A program made the position numbers and the translations under genes. A DNA stretch of 64,000 nucleotides from CAYPHA01 sp964410215. Lineage in GTDB: Bacteria; Calditrichota; Calditrichia; Calditrichales; CAYPHA01. The notes under the pieces were generated by a model. The model was not told the DNA's origin, did not search any database, and saw only the letters and a program-made list of their open reading frames with translations. Of the stretch, positions 46,102 through 55,366 are shown piece after piece. How positions within the stretch are numbered: the stretch's first letter is position 1; each line of letters starts with the position of its first letter. Location of the stretch: contig CAYPHA010000014.1 in NCBI GenBank assembly GCA_964410215.1, forward strand, positions 1 to 64,000, given 5' to 3'.

Positions 46102-47502
46102 ATGATGCATACTTTCAAAAACATGAAATTTAGACCACTGTTGTTCCTGCTTATTTTAATTTATACTGTTCAGGCAGGGGATAAAAAAATACTTACAATT
46201 GAGGAAAGTGTCCGTCTTGCCCTCGAGAATAACCCGGAGATGCATGTTGCTGAAAAGGAATATAAGAAAGCTGAAGCTGCTGTGGGAGAAGCCTATTCGG
46301 CCGTTTTACCGAGCCTCGATGCAACGGTTAATTTTCAACATGCGTGGGCCATTCAGAAAAGCACGATCCCAAATTTTATTAAACCAATGCTGGAACCAAT
46401 AGGACCGGCAATTGGCGGATTGGATGACATGCCCGATTATGTAAACATTTCCTTCGGCAGGGAAAACACACTGACCTACGGGGCGACTGTTACGCAACCG
46501 CTCTTTCTGGGTGGAAGCGGTATATCAGGCATCAGGATGTCCAGGGCCGCAAAGCAGGCATCCGGGCATAATCTGGACCTGGTCCAACAGCAGGTTGTCT
46601 ACAATATCGCTGAGGGATTTTACAGGGCTGTTCTGGCGGCGAAACTGATCGATGTTCAGGAGGAGGCCCTGACACAGGCCGAGGCTAACCGGGATGCCGT
46701 CGCAAAAAAATACGAGGTCGGTACGGCTTCCGGTTTTGACAAAATGCGTGCAGAAGTCGAGGTGGCCAATTTGAAGCCGGCCCTGATAACAGCCCGGAAT
46801 AATTTCCATTCGGCACTCACCCGCCTGAAAACGATATTGGGCATCGACCGGAACATGGTTATTGATATTTCCGGTGATCTCATGTATGTGTCAGATGATA
46901 TCATGGAAGAGGCGCTTCCTGCATTACAATCAGAGGCGATACAAAACAGGCCGGAAATCAGGAGTCTGAATGAACAGGAAGAGATGATGCAACAGGGGAT
47001 CAACATGGCCCGAAGTGCCTTTATGCCCAAGCTGTTCTTTTCAACGGAATACTCATTCCTGGCCATGCGTGATAATCTGAACTTCAGTCAGGATGATTTC
47101 AGTAAAGGCTTCACGTCGGCCGTCAGTCTGCAGATTCCGCTGTTTAAAGGTTTTAAGTCCATCAAATCGTACCAGAAAGCCCGTCTGGATTACCACATTA
47201 CCAGGGACATGAAGGAGCAGATTACGAATCAGATTTATGCGGAAGTAGAAATTGCCCATAACGCTTTCAATGAAGCAAAAGAGAAATTTTTTGCATCGGA
47301 GGAAACGGTGGCTCTGGCCCGGGAGTCTCTGCGACTGGCCAGCCTCATGTATGAGGAGGGGGCCAACACGCAACTCGATGTTCTGGGTGCCCGTTTATCG
47401 GTCACGCAGGCCCGGATGAATTATTACCGATCCCTGTTTGATTATCAGATGGCACGCTACCGTCTTCGTATGGTAACGGGACGGTTAACAGGAATTTTGT
47501 AA
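46102..47502 (+). CDS. TolC-family outer membrane efflux protein
   Basis: This 466-residue outer-membrane channel has a signal peptide (FRPLLFLLILIYTVQA) and the TolC repeat start LTIEESVRLALENNPEM. Two long helical hairpins (AVVLAAK-like and EKFFASEETVALARESL) and the terminal NYYRSLFDYQMARYRLRM are typical of the family. AGGAG lies just before the ATG pair. The gene is the second of four in a TetR-TolC-adaptor-permease operon. It is only distantly similar by eye to the TolC-like gene at 32518, so the modules are not a recent duplication. Confidence 0.9.
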   Translation: MMHTFKNMKFRPLLFLLILIYTVQAGDKKILTIEESVRLALENNPEMHVAEKEYKKAEAAVGEAYSAVLPSLDATVNFQHAWAIQKSTIPNFIKPMLEPIGPAIGGLDDMPDYVNISFGRENTLTYGATVTQPLFLGGSGISGIRMSRAAKQASGHNLDLVQQQVVYNIAEGFYRAVLAAKLIDVQEEALTQAEANRDAVAKKYEVGTASGFDKMRAEVEVANLKPALITARNNFHSALTRLKTILGIDRNMVIDISGDLMYVSDDIMEEALPALQSEAIQNRPEIRSLNEQEEMMQQGINMARSAFMPKLFFSTEYSFLAMRDNLNFSQDDFSKGFTSAVSLQIPLFKGFKSIKSYQKARLDYHITRDMKEQITNQIYAEVEIAHNAFNEAKEKFFASEETVALARESLRLASLMYEEGANTQLDVLGARLSVTQARMNYYRSLFDYQMARYRLRMVTGRLTGIL

Positions 47503-47538
47503 ATCGAATTCTCCATCATTATTAAGAGGAATGGAACG

Positions 47539-48666
47539 ATGAAGAAATGCATGAAACGCTTTATACCGGTTCTGATAGGTCTGTTCACGCTGTTTGCCTG
47601 CGATACGGATGATTCAGGTGATACAAATAATCACTCAAAGGTACCGGTTGAAATAATGGTTGTGGAAACCGGAGACATTGTCAAAAGCATTCAATATGAC
47701 GGCGATATCCGGGCGGAATCGGAAGTGAAGGTATTTTCGAAAGTTCCCGATCGGATAGAACGCTATTTTGTTGAACAGGGCGATACGGTCGGGAAGGGGG
47801 ACGTCATCGCGCGGATTCTTGCCACGACAATTGAACAGGGATTGCGGCAGGCGGAAGCAGGTCTGTTAGCCGTTCGTGCCCAGGCGGCAAACATGGAAGT
47901 GGAATTCGAAAGGGCAAAACGTCTCAACAGGGAAAATGTAATGAGCGATCAGCAGTTTGACCTGATTAAAACCCAGTATGAAGCCACGATGGCTCAGGTG
48001 GAACAGGCCGAGGCAGCGGTTCTTTCGACGAAAAGTCAGTATCGCGATGCAACCGTTACGGCGCCGATTCAGGGTATCATAGCTAAAAAATATTATGAAA
48101 ATGGTGATATGGCCAACCTGGCCACGCCCCTGGTCAAAATTGTACAGATGGACAGGGTAAAGATCATGGTTGATGTTACGGAAGAGGATCTTGGAAGAGT
48201 CGCCGTCGGTCAGGAAGCTCATATAACGGTTCGCAGTTTTATAAATCGTGTTTTTCAGGGTACCGTCCGGAAGATAAGTCCGGTCCTTGATCCCGTCACG
48301 CGGATGGCAGAGATAGAAATCCTGGTGGATAACCGTGACGGAAAACTGAAACCGGGCATGTATGCTGATGTGGAAATTATTACCGGTATTCTGGATAATG
48401 TTATTATTGTACCCCGTCATGCATCCATCGAAAGTAATACCATCGAAAGCAGCGAAGGTAAGGATCATGTGGTCACTAATTTTTATGTGTACAAGGTAAG
48501 CGACGGTATTGCCAGGCAGGTAAAACTGGATGTTCAATATATCAATCACCGCCATATCGCAGTCCATTCTATTTTGTCGGTGGGTGATACCCTGGTAGTA
48601 TCCGGACAGAATAATTTGCGGGATGGTATGGGTGTGTCTATTGTAAGTGAGCGAGGAGAAATGTAA
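47539..48666 (+). CDS. RND efflux periplasmic adaptor, lipoprotein
   Basis: This 375-residue membrane fusion protein has a lipobox LFAC (Cys near 21). Lipoyl-like half motifs are VFSKVPDRIERYFVEQGDTV and VTAPIQGIIAKKYYENGDM, separated by a helical hairpin. Barrel domains follow. Its stop codon overlaps the permease start (TAATG), showing translational coupling. Confidence 0.9.
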   Translation: MKKCMKRFIPVLIGLFTLFACDTDDSGDTNNHSKVPVEIMVVETGDIVKSIQYDGDIRAESEVKVFSKVPDRIERYFVEQGDTVGKGDVIARILATTIEQGLRQAEAGLLAVRAQAANMEVEFERAKRLNRENVMSDQQFDLIKTQYEATMAQVEQAEAAVLSTKSQYRDATVTAPIQGIIAKKYYENGDMANLATPLVKIVQMDRVKIMVDVTEEDLGRVAVGQEAHITVRSFINRVFQGTVRKISPVLDPVTRMAEIEILVDNRDGKLKPGMYADVEIITGILDNVIIVPRHASIESNTIESSEGKDHVVTNFYVYKVSDGIARQVKLDVQYINHRHIAVHSILSVGDTLVVSGQNNLRDGMGVSIVSERGEM

Positions 48667-51600
48667 TGAAGATGACAAAAACCGCTATTAAACGTGGCGT
48701 GACATTTGCCATGATTTACCTGATTGCAGCGGGATTCGGAATATTTTCCCTGATGCGTCTGAATCTGGATCTCTATCCGAAACTTGAATTTCCTGTGCTG
48801 GCGGTTATAACGCAATATTCCGGTGTCGGACCTTTTGATATAGAAAATGTTTTATCCCGGCCGATAGAAGAAGCGGTTGCATCGGTAGAGAATGTTAAAA
48901 AGGTCAGTTCCACTTCCACCCAGGGTCTTTCCCTGGTGATGCTTGAATTTGACTGGGGTACGGATATGAACCAGGCGGAAATTGATGTCCGGAACAGTCT
49001 GGAGTATATACGTGATGTGTTTCCTAAAGACATCAATCAACCGATGGTATTTGCCTTCGATCCGTCCACGCAGCCCATTCTGTATATGGCTGTTACATCG
49101 GAATTGCATGGTCAGGCTGAGTTGCGACGCATATCTGAGCAGGATATTGAACCGCGCATCGAGCGCATTCCCGGTGTCGCTTCCGCTTTTACGATGGGTG
49201 GGATGAAACGGGAAATAAAAGTAATGGCGGATCCTGCCAGGCTGCGGGCGCACAATGTGTCCATACAGCAGCTCATAAGCGCCCTGCAGGCGAATAATAT
49301 GCAACTGCCTTCCGGATGGATCGACACGGAGCAGAAAGAATTTACACTGCAGACGGCAGGTGAATATACAAACCTTGAAGAGATTAAGAATACCAGTGTC
49401 GCGTTGCTCAGCGGTACAAACGTCCGTGTAAAAGACGTAGCGAGGGTCATCGACGGATTCTCAGAACAACGGCAGCGTGTCTGGAACAATGACCAGCCGG
49501 CCGTCATGCTGATGGTGCAGAAGCAGTCCGATGCAAATACCGTGATTGTTGCACGTGAGGTGATGGATAATATTGAAACTATTGAATCGGAGTTACCACG
49601 CGGCGTACAGTTGAAAACTATTATCGACCTTTCAACGTTTATAACGCGGTCCATGTCCAATCTGGGAAACACGGCCGTGCAGGCTATTATTCTCACTTTT
49701 CTTGTACTGCTCTTTTTCCTGCGCCATTTACGCAGTTCCATCATCGTCGCTGTATCCATTCCGGTTTCCATGGTTGTTACGTTTGCCGTCATGGACCAGG
49801 CCGGTCTTACATTGAATGTTATTTCTATGGCGGGACTGGCACTCGCTGTCGGCATGCTCGTGGATAATTCGATCGTTGTACTCGAGAGTATCTTCCGTCA
49901 ACGTGAAGAGGGGGAAGGACTGGAAGATTCCGCCCATCATGGAGCCGATGGTGTTGCCATGGCGATTACGGCTTCGACACTGACGACCCTGGCTGTATTT
50001 ACACCGGTACTGTTCGTTCCCGGTATAGCCGGAGAATTGTTTAATGATATGGTCCTTACCATCGTCATTTCACTGACCGTTTCCCTGTTGGTGGCACTGA
50101 CCCTGGTACCCTTGCTGGCTTCGCGTTTTTTGAGGATGCGACGAAAGGATACGCAGCAGGGGGACACGAACCGGTCTGGTGACGGAAAACTGCAATCTGT
50201 TCTGACATCACTGGGTGACCGCCTGGGTGAGCAGATTGATACGCTTCAGAAAGTCTATACGGCAGCGTTAACCTGGTCGCTTGAGCGAAGAAAATGGGTT
50301 ATACTTACATCAATCGGTTTATTCATCCTGTCGGTGCTTGTAATGTACTTCATGGGCGGTGAATTTATGCCCAAAAATGACATGGGATTTATGGCGGTGG
50401 CGGTAGACCGGTCCGCAGGTACAAGCCTGGACGAGATGGAAAAAAGTATGCATGAAATATACCGTATAATTGCAGAAGAGGTGTCTGAAGTTGAGAATGT
50501 GTACAGCAACTTCGGTCAGGGAGAAGGCATTATGGCGATGTTTTCGACACGGAGTTCGAGTGAAGGGGATATCACCATTCGTCTGAAAGACCTGGACAAA
50601 CGCGACCGGAGTATTTTTGAAATAGAAGATGCACTTTCAGAAGATTTCAATCAGATCCCGGATGTGAATGCCCGGTTTGAAGATCGCGGGAATACGGCCA
50701 TGATGGGCAGCGGGGCGGATATCGTAGTTGAAATCTTCGGGCATGATCTGGTGGTTGCGGAGGCTCTGTCGAATGCGATTGAAAAGAAGGTTCGGGACAT
50801 AGAAGGCGTAACCTCGGTAAAAAGCAGTATCGAAGAAGCTGCGCCGGAGTTAAAAATAAACCTGGACCGGCAGCGCGTGGCCGACCTGGGATTGAGCACG
50901 GCGCAGATCGGACAGGTCGTCAGCACCAGCATTCTGGGCACGGTGGCAACACATTTTCGAATTGGCGGCGATGAATATGACATTCGCGTGCAACTTGAAG
51001 AGGAAGCGCGATCGAGCAAACCCGACATAGAAAACCTGCTGATAAAAACACCAATGGGTACCCAGATTCCCCTCAGGGCCATTGCCTCTGTGGATTATTC
51101 CAGAGCACCCAAACAAATTCTGCGGGAGGATCAGGAACGCCTGGCCACTTTGTCGCTCAGTATCTCCAACCGGCCCCTGAGCAGTGTGACCGATGATGTG
51201 ACAGAGATGGTCGCGTCCGTTCCGCGACCCAGTGATTTTCGCATAGAGATCGGCGGGCTTGCCGAAGAACAGAAGGAATCGTTTATGTATCTCGGGTTGG
51301 CTATGCTGGTTGCCGTTTTGCTGACGTATATGGTAATGGCCTCACAGTTTGAGTCACTTCTGGATCCCTTTATCATCATCTTTACAATCCCGCTCTCATT
51401 TATCGGGGTCACACTTGCCCTTGTTCTGACCGGGACCAGCCTGAGTGTTATGGCTCTGATCGGCATCATTATGCTGGTGGGTATTGTTGTAAATAACGGT
51501 ATCGTGCTGGTGGACTATATTAACCAGTTGCGAAACAAGGGTATGGCACTAAGGGCGGCAACCATCAAGGCCGGTCAGGTGCGTATGCGTCCTGTGCTCA

Positions 51601-51848
51601 TGACGGCGTTAACGACCATTCTGGCGATGTTTCCCCTTGCCCTGGGACTGGGCGAGAGTGGCGAGAGCTGGGCGCCCATGGCACGTGCCGTTATGGGTGG
51701 TTTGACGGTTGCCACCCTGCTGACGTTGCTTGTGGTTCCGGCTGTCTATGAGGTTGTAGAGGAAAAAACAGCCTCTGTTTTGGCGAAGCGGGCGACGCGC
51801 TTGAAAGCCAAATACGGTGACGAGCTGGTCAAAGAAAAACAGGTATAG
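48666..51848 (+). CDS. RND-family efflux permease
   Basis: This 1060-residue proton-driven efflux pump has an N-terminal helix (GVTFAMIYLIAAGFGIFSLM), porter segments and the helix-4 motif LAVGMLVDNSIVVLESI with the conserved Asp. The second half contains IGIIMLVGIVVNNGIVLVDYI, a well-known RND signature, and ends with LLVVPAVYEVVEE. The length is normal for this family, without the extra segments of the other permease in this window. It is the last gene of its operon; a stem-loop lies about 106 bases downstream. Confidence 0.92.
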   Translation: MKMTKTAIKRGVTFAMIYLIAAGFGIFSLMRLNLDLYPKLEFPVLAVITQYSGVGPFDIENVLSRPIEEAVASVENVKKVSSTSTQGLSLVMLEFDWGTDMNQAEIDVRNSLEYIRDVFPKDINQPMVFAFDPSTQPILYMAVTSELHGQAELRRISEQDIEPRIERIPGVASAFTMGGMKREIKVMADPARLRAHNVSIQQLISALQANNMQLPSGWIDTEQKEFTLQTAGEYTNLEEIKNTSVALLSGTNVRVKDVARVIDGFSEQRQRVWNNDQPAVMLMVQKQSDANTVIVAREVMDNIETIESELPRGVQLKTIIDLSTFITRSMSNLGNTAVQAIILTFLVLLFFLRHLRSSIIVAVSIPVSMVVTFAVMDQAGLTLNVISMAGLALAVGMLVDNSIVVLESIFRQREEGEGLEDSAHHGADGVAMAITASTLTTLAVFTPVLFVPGIAGELFNDMVLTIVISLTVSLLVALTLVPLLASRFLRMRRKDTQQGDTNRSGDGKLQSVLTSLGDRLGEQIDTLQKVYTAALTWSLERRKWVILTSIGLFILSVLVMYFMGGEFMPKNDMGFMAVAVDRSAGTSLDEMEKSMHEIYRIIAEEVSEVENVYSNFGQGEGIMAMFSTRSSSEGDITIRLKDLDKRDRSIFEIEDALSEDFNQIPDVNARFEDRGNTAMMGSGADIVVEIFGHDLVVAEALSNAIEKKVRDIEGVTSVKSSIEEAAPELKINLDRQRVADLGLSTAQIGQVVSTSILGTVATHFRIGGDEYDIRVQLEEEARSSKPDIENLLIKTPMGTQIPLRAIASVDYSRAPKQILREDQERLATLSLSISNRPLSSVTDDVTEMVASVPRPSDFRIEIGGLAEEQKESFMYLGLAMLVAVLLTYMVMASQFESLLDPFIIIFTIPLSFIGVTLALVLTGTSLSVMALIGIIMLVGIVVNNGIVLVDYINQLRNKGMALRAATIKAGQVRMRPVLMTALTTILAMFPLALGLGESGESWAPMARAVMGGLTVATLLTLLVVPAVYEVVEEKTASVLAKRATRLKAKYGDELVKEKQV

Positions 51849-51887
51849 GCTGTTGTGGAAGAGGATCGGACATTTCGTTTAATTATA

Positions 51888-51904
51888 TCACAAAATACTT
51901 GTGA
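51888..51904. promoter_or_regulatory. Inverted repeat A upstream of the BMC regulator
   Basis: TCACAA, then AATAC, then TTGTGA: perfect 6-bp arms around a 5-base centre. The same centre AATAC and CACA/TGTG arms recur in inverted repeat B 71 bases downstream, which suggests paired operator sites for a regulator of the microcompartment operon. Confidence 0.5.
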
Positions 51905-51954
51905 AAAATGATATAAAATACTATATTTTACGGAGATTTTGATCAAACGGATCA

Positions 51955-51979
51955 GGAACACACAAATACTGTGTGTTCC
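51955..51979. promoter_or_regulatory. Inverted repeat B (10-bp arms, AATAC centre); operator or terminator
   Basis: GGAACACACA (51955-51964) and TGTGTGTTCC (51970-51979) are perfect arms around AATAC, followed by ATTTTTCC. The T-run and stem allow a rho-independent terminator of the RND operon. The shared AATAC centre with repeat A favours an operator, about 63 bases before the RpiR-type gene. Both roles are possible. Confidence 0.55.
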
Positions 51980-52042
51980 ATTTTTCCAAAAGTAACCATT
52001 TCCAGATAGCCGCAGATACCAATAACCAGTGAAGGATGCCGG

Positions 52043-52945
52043 ATGGCTGTACTTCAAAGGGATTCGTATATCAAGAGATCGCCCTCAAATGGAGGGTGTA
52101 TGTTGCGTATTGAAGCACTGTATCCTTCATTGAAAACAGCAGAACAGCGTCTTGCCGGTTATATTCAGAATAATCCGGAGCAGGTTCTGCAATCCACCAT
52201 ACAGCAGATTCAGGAAGAATCCGGTTCCAGTTATGCAACGGTCATTCGTTTTTGTAAGCGCCTTGGTTATTCCGGTTTCAAGGAATTAAAAACCAAACTT
52301 GAGGCTGACGTTTCCAATCACAAGGATATGCAAAGCTTTATAAATGCTGCTTCTATCGATGGCAGTGATTCCGGAAAAACGATCATGGAAAAAGTGTTCC
52401 GGAATGCCATGCAGACCCTGCAGGATTCCCGGACGGTAATTAACGAAAGCGACCTGGAGAAGGCGACGGAAAGAATGTACAGGGCACGCAACATATACTT
52501 CATCGGAACGGGTATATCTGGGATTTGTGCCCGGTATGCCTACACCCGTTTCTTCCGGATCGGGATTGCCTGTGCTTCTGAAAACGATGCGACCATTTAT
52601 AAGATCCGGGCATCGATGATGAATAAAGATGATGTCCTGTTTGCCATTTCCTCTTCCGGACGCTCTGCCGCCGTTGTGGATGCCGCACGTATTGCCCGTG
52701 AGAAGAAAAGCACGGTAATCAGTCTGTGTGATTTTGCTATATCACCATTGACAAAAGTTTCTGATATAAATTTGTATACAACACCGCGGAATTCCGCTCA
52801 ATTTTCTGATCTGGATGTGCAATTATTTATTGCTCAGATTAATATTCTCGATATTCTGTTTTTTTCTGTCGGGGCAAAACTTGGTAAGAAAGCCCTCTCG
52901 CTTCTTAACACGACAAGGGTGTATTCAGACCGGGAGAAGATATGA
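52043..52945 (+). CDS. RpiR-family regulator (HTH + SIS domain) of the BMC operon
   Basis: This 300-residue regulator has an N-terminal RpiR helix-turn-helix at about 22-100 (TAEQRLAGYIQNNPEQVL, SSYATVIRFCKRLGYSGFKE) and a C-terminal sugar isomerase (SIS) domain at about 140-270 (IYFIGTGISGICARYAYTRF; FAISSSGRSAAVVDAARIA), which usually senses a sugar phosphate. The start at 52043 has AAGGA 6 bases upstream; ATG 52100 after GGAGGG is an alternative that would drop 19 residues. It is followed after 47 bases by the shell genes in the same direction, so it probably controls them in response to a fucose/fuculose phosphate. Use of RpiR rather than DeoR regulators is a point of difference from well-known fucose operons. 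Confidence 0.85.
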   Translation: MAVLQRDSYIKRSPSNGGCMLRIEALYPSLKTAEQRLAGYIQNNPEQVLQSTIQQIQEESGSSYATVIRFCKRLGYSGFKELKTKLEADVSNHKDMQSFINAASIDGSDSGKTIMEKVFRNAMQTLQDSRTVINESDLEKATERMYRARNIYFIGTGISGICARYAYTRFFRIGIACASENDATIYKIRASMMNKDDVLFAISSSGRSAAVVDAARIAREKKSTVISLCDFAISPLTKVSDINLYTTPRNSAQFSDLDVQLFIAQINILDILFFSVGAKLGKKALSLLNTTRVYSDREKI

Positions 52946-52992
52946 CGGAGCAGGTGCGGATGATTATCAGTTTGAGAAAGTAAGGAACGGGT

Positions 52993-53304
52993 ATGGAGCT
53001 GGCACGGGTGGAAGGTATGGTCGTGGCTACGGCGAAGAATGATCGTCTCGATGGTTTTAAACTGCTTCTTGTCAATCTGGTTGGTCCGGATTTGAAAGCC
53101 ACCGGTAATTACCTGGTTGCGGTCGATTCTGTTGGTGCCGGAGAGGGGGAGATCGTCATTGTTGTTCGGGGCAGCTCGGCCCGGCAATCGGCGGAATTAT
53201 CGACTGTTCCGACAGACAGCAGTATTGTGGCCATTGTTGATTCGATTGAGCTGGGCGATAAACAGATCTATCAGAAAAACATGCCGGAAGAGAAAGGCGT
53301 ATGA
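52993..53304 (+). CDS. BMC pentameric shell protein (EutN/CcmL family), first copy
   Basis: This 103-residue BMC-P vertex protein caps the corners of a microcompartment. It begins MELARVEGMVVATAKND, the EutN/CcmL start, continues VAVDSVGAGEGEIVIVVRGSSAR and ends with SSIVAIVDSIEL plus a short tail. AAGGA precedes the ATG. It overlaps the second copy by 4 bases (ATGA). Three BMC-P genes in tandem are characteristic of PVM-type compartments. Confidence 0.93.
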   Translation: MELARVEGMVVATAKNDRLDGFKLLLVNLVGPDLKATGNYLVAVDSVGAGEGEIVIVVRGSSARQSAELSTVPTDSSIVAIVDSIELGDKQIYQKNMPEEKGV

Positions 53305-53573
53305 AACTGGGACGTGTGACCGGTAAGGTTTGGGCAACAGCTAAAGATCCAAAACTGACAGGGTTGAAATTTTATATCATGCAGCCTGTTAATGAAGCGG
53401 ATGAACCGATTGGTTCTTCGCAGGTGGCCGTGGATACCGTAGGCTCCAAAGAGGGCGACCTGGTTTACTGGGTAGGTGGCGCCGAGGCCACTCTGGTATT
53501 GGAAAGCCACCAGATTCCCAGCGATGTCAGTATTGTGGGGCTGGTGGACCGGTTGGATGTGGGGGGAAACTGA
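53301..53573 (+). CDS. BMC pentameric shell protein (EutN/CcmL family), second copy
   Basis: This 90-residue BMC-P protein carries MKLGRVTGKVWATAKDPKL, VAVDTVGSKEGDLVYWVGG and VSIVGLVDRLDV. It is translationally coupled to both neighbours (overlaps ATGA and TGATG). The YWVGGAEA segment differs from the other two copies at the position facing the pentamer axis, so the three are not interchangeable duplicates. Confidence 0.93.
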   Translation: MKLGRVTGKVWATAKDPKLTGLKFYIMQPVNEADEPIGSSQVAVDTVGSKEGDLVYWVGGAEATLVLESHQIPSDVSIVGLVDRLDVGGN

Positions 53574-53842
53574 TGTATCTTGGCAAGGTAACCGGCTATG
53601 TCGTCTCGACACAAAAAAACGTTGCGTACAATAATAAAAAAATAATGACGGTCCGTCCCATGCAGCCGGACGGTACCGAAACCGCCAAAACGATGGTGGC
53701 GGTTGATACGATTGGCGCCGGCATCGGTGACCAGGTGCTGGTGGCATCGGAAGGACGAAGCGCAACGGAAATACTAAAATTTGATAAGCGGATGCCGCTT
53801 CGCAGCGTTATCGTTGCCATTATCGATGAAATCCAATACTGA
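53573..53842 (+). CDS. BMC pentameric shell protein (EutN/CcmL family), third copy
   Basis: This 89-residue BMC-P protein carries MYLGKVTGYVVSTQKN, VAVDTIGAGIGDQVLVASEGRSA and SVIVAIIDEI. It begins within the stop of the previous gene. A short palindrome follows 7 bases after its stop and a longer spacer then leads to the aldehyde dehydrogenase. Confidence 0.93.
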   Translation: MYLGKVTGYVVSTQKNVAYNNKKIMTVRPMQPDGTETAKTMVAVDTIGAGIGDQVLVASEGRSATEILKFDKRMPLRSVIVAIIDEIQY

Positions 53843-53849
53843 ATCAGCA

Positions 53850-53863
53850 CAGGATATATCCTG
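53850..53863 (+). promoter_or_regulatory. 14-bp perfect palindrome / hairpin after the BMC-P genes
   Basis: CAGGATATATCCTG begins 8 bases after the third BMC-P stop and lies in a 103-base spacer before the aldehyde dehydrogenase start. As RNA it can form a 5-bp stem with a UAUA loop; as DNA it could be an internal operator. No T-run follows, so termination is unlikely. Confidence 0.45.
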
Positions 53864-53945
53864 GCGCTAACAGACGTTTGCCTTCAATATCCTCTGTATG
53901 GGGAGGAAGGAACTGAGAAACCAACGTAATGAATGGAATAATTTT

Positions 53946-55364
53946 ATGTCCGATCTGAACCGGGAAGATATTGAAAAAATTGTCCGGACCGTCGTTGCCA
54001 GGCTGGATGCAAAGGGCCAGCAACCTTCCGGGTCGTTCGTATTCTCACCTATGTTTGATTCCGTTGACCCTGCTGTGGCGGCGGCAAAAAAAGCGCAAAA
54101 AATATGGGTAGAAATGCCTCGGGAGAAGAAAAAACACATCATCGCGGAACTGCGAAAGGCCATGCACATGCATACGGATACTTTTGCCCGCATGGCTTTG
54201 GAGGAAACCGGTATGGGCCGCTTTGAAGATAAAGTGGCCAAACATCATAACTCGGCAGATGCCACCCCGGGACTGGAAGACCTGGAAACCCGTTCCTGGG
54301 CCGGTGACAAAGGGCTGGTTTATGAAGATTACGCGCCGTACGGGGTAATCGCAGCCATTACACCGTCCACTCATCCGATTCCCGTTCTTTTCAACAGCAT
54401 GGTCATCATGATCGCACCTGGAAACGCGGTGGTATTTAATGTGCATCCGGCGGCGAAAAAAGTGTCCGCAAAAGCGGTGCAGATTTTTCACGACGTGATC
54501 GTAAAGGAAGGTGCTCCCGAAGGTTTGATTTCCATGATCATCGAACCGACGCTGGATAGTGCCATGGGATTATTTCGTCATCCCGATGTGGCCATGATCG
54601 CCGCCACGGGTGGACCCGGTCTGGTCGAAGCTGCTTTCACTGCCGGCAAAAAAGTCGTGGCTGCCGGTCCCGGTAATCCGCCTGTGCTTGTCGATGAGAC
54701 CGCCGATCTGGATGCGGCCGCCTGTATTATTATTGAAGGAGCTTCGTTCGATAATAATATTTTATGTATTGCTGAAAAGGAAATTTTTGTCGTTGAACAG
54801 GTTTACGACGCGTTTCTGGCCGCGATGGAAAAAGCCGGTGGCGTTAAGCTGACGGGTGAACAGGTGAAACAGCTTGCTGATAAGGTGTTTTCCAGGTCAG
54901 ACAAGGGAAATATACAGATCAATCGGGATTTTATCGGTAAAAATGCCCGGGTGCTGGCCGCCGCGGTCGGGCTGAACGTGTCGGATGATGTAAGGATCAT
55001 CTTCGGAGAAGCCGACATGAGCTGTCTGTTTGTACAGGAAGAGCAGATGATGCCGTATCTGCCGGTCGTTAAAGTGCGGGATGTGGATGAGGGTATCCGT
55101 GCAGCCGTGGAAGCTGAGCATGCTTATGGACATACCGCCATGATCCATTCCAATAATCTTGGAAATATTACCCGTTTTACCAAAGCCATAGATACGGATA
55201 TAGTGGTTGTAAACGGGACCAGTCTTGCCGGTAACGGCGGTATGGCCGGAGAAGGGTATTTCTCGCATACCATTGCCAGTCCGACCGGCGAGGGTATTTG
55301 TACACCGCGTAATTTCGCCCGTGTACGCCGGCTGGCAATAAGTGGAAATTTACAGATAATTTAA
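53946..55364 (+). CDS. BMC-associated CoA-acylating aldehyde dehydrogenase (PduP-like)
   Basis: This 472-residue enzyme probably converts L-lactaldehyde (or propionaldehyde) plus CoA and NAD+ to the acyl-CoA inside the compartment. The start at 53946 is chosen because MSDLNREDIEKIVRTVVARL is a typical N-terminal encapsulation helix, joined by a Gly/Ser/Gln linker (KGQQPSGS) to the catalytic core at about residue 38. ATG 53898 would add 16 residues and has no site upstream. The catalytic Cys274 lies in SFDNNILCIAEKE, as in PduP/EutE, and ITPSTHPIPVLFNSM and TGGPGLVEAAF are conserved. Upstream spacing is long with weak Shine-Dalgarno near the start, although a GGAGGAAGG sequence lies 36 bases before. 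A hairpin follows its stop. Confidence 0.9.
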   Translation: MSDLNREDIEKIVRTVVARLDAKGQQPSGSFVFSPMFDSVDPAVAAAKKAQKIWVEMPREKKKHIIAELRKAMHMHTDTFARMALEETGMGRFEDKVAKHHNSADATPGLEDLETRSWAGDKGLVYEDYAPYGVIAAITPSTHPIPVLFNSMVIMIAPGNAVVFNVHPAAKKVSAKAVQIFHDVIVKEGAPEGLISMIIEPTLDSAMGLFRHPDVAMIAATGGPGLVEAAFTAGKKVVAAGPGNPPVLVDETADLDAAACIIIEGASFDNNILCIAEKEIFVVEQVYDAFLAAMEKAGGVKLTGEQVKQLADKVFSRSDKGNIQINRDFIGKNARVLAAAVGLNVSDDVRIIFGEADMSCLFVQEEQMMPYLPVVKVRDVDEGIRAAVEAEHAYGHTAMIHSNNLGNITRFTKAIDTDIVVVNGTSLAGNGGMAGEGYFSHTIASPTGEGICTPRNFARVRRLAISGNLQII

Positions 55365-55366
55365 CC

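Noticed and set aside
47866..48678. Open frame of 270 codons antisense to the second adaptor and the permease start
   Set aside because: It overlaps two conserved coupled genes and shows no domain.
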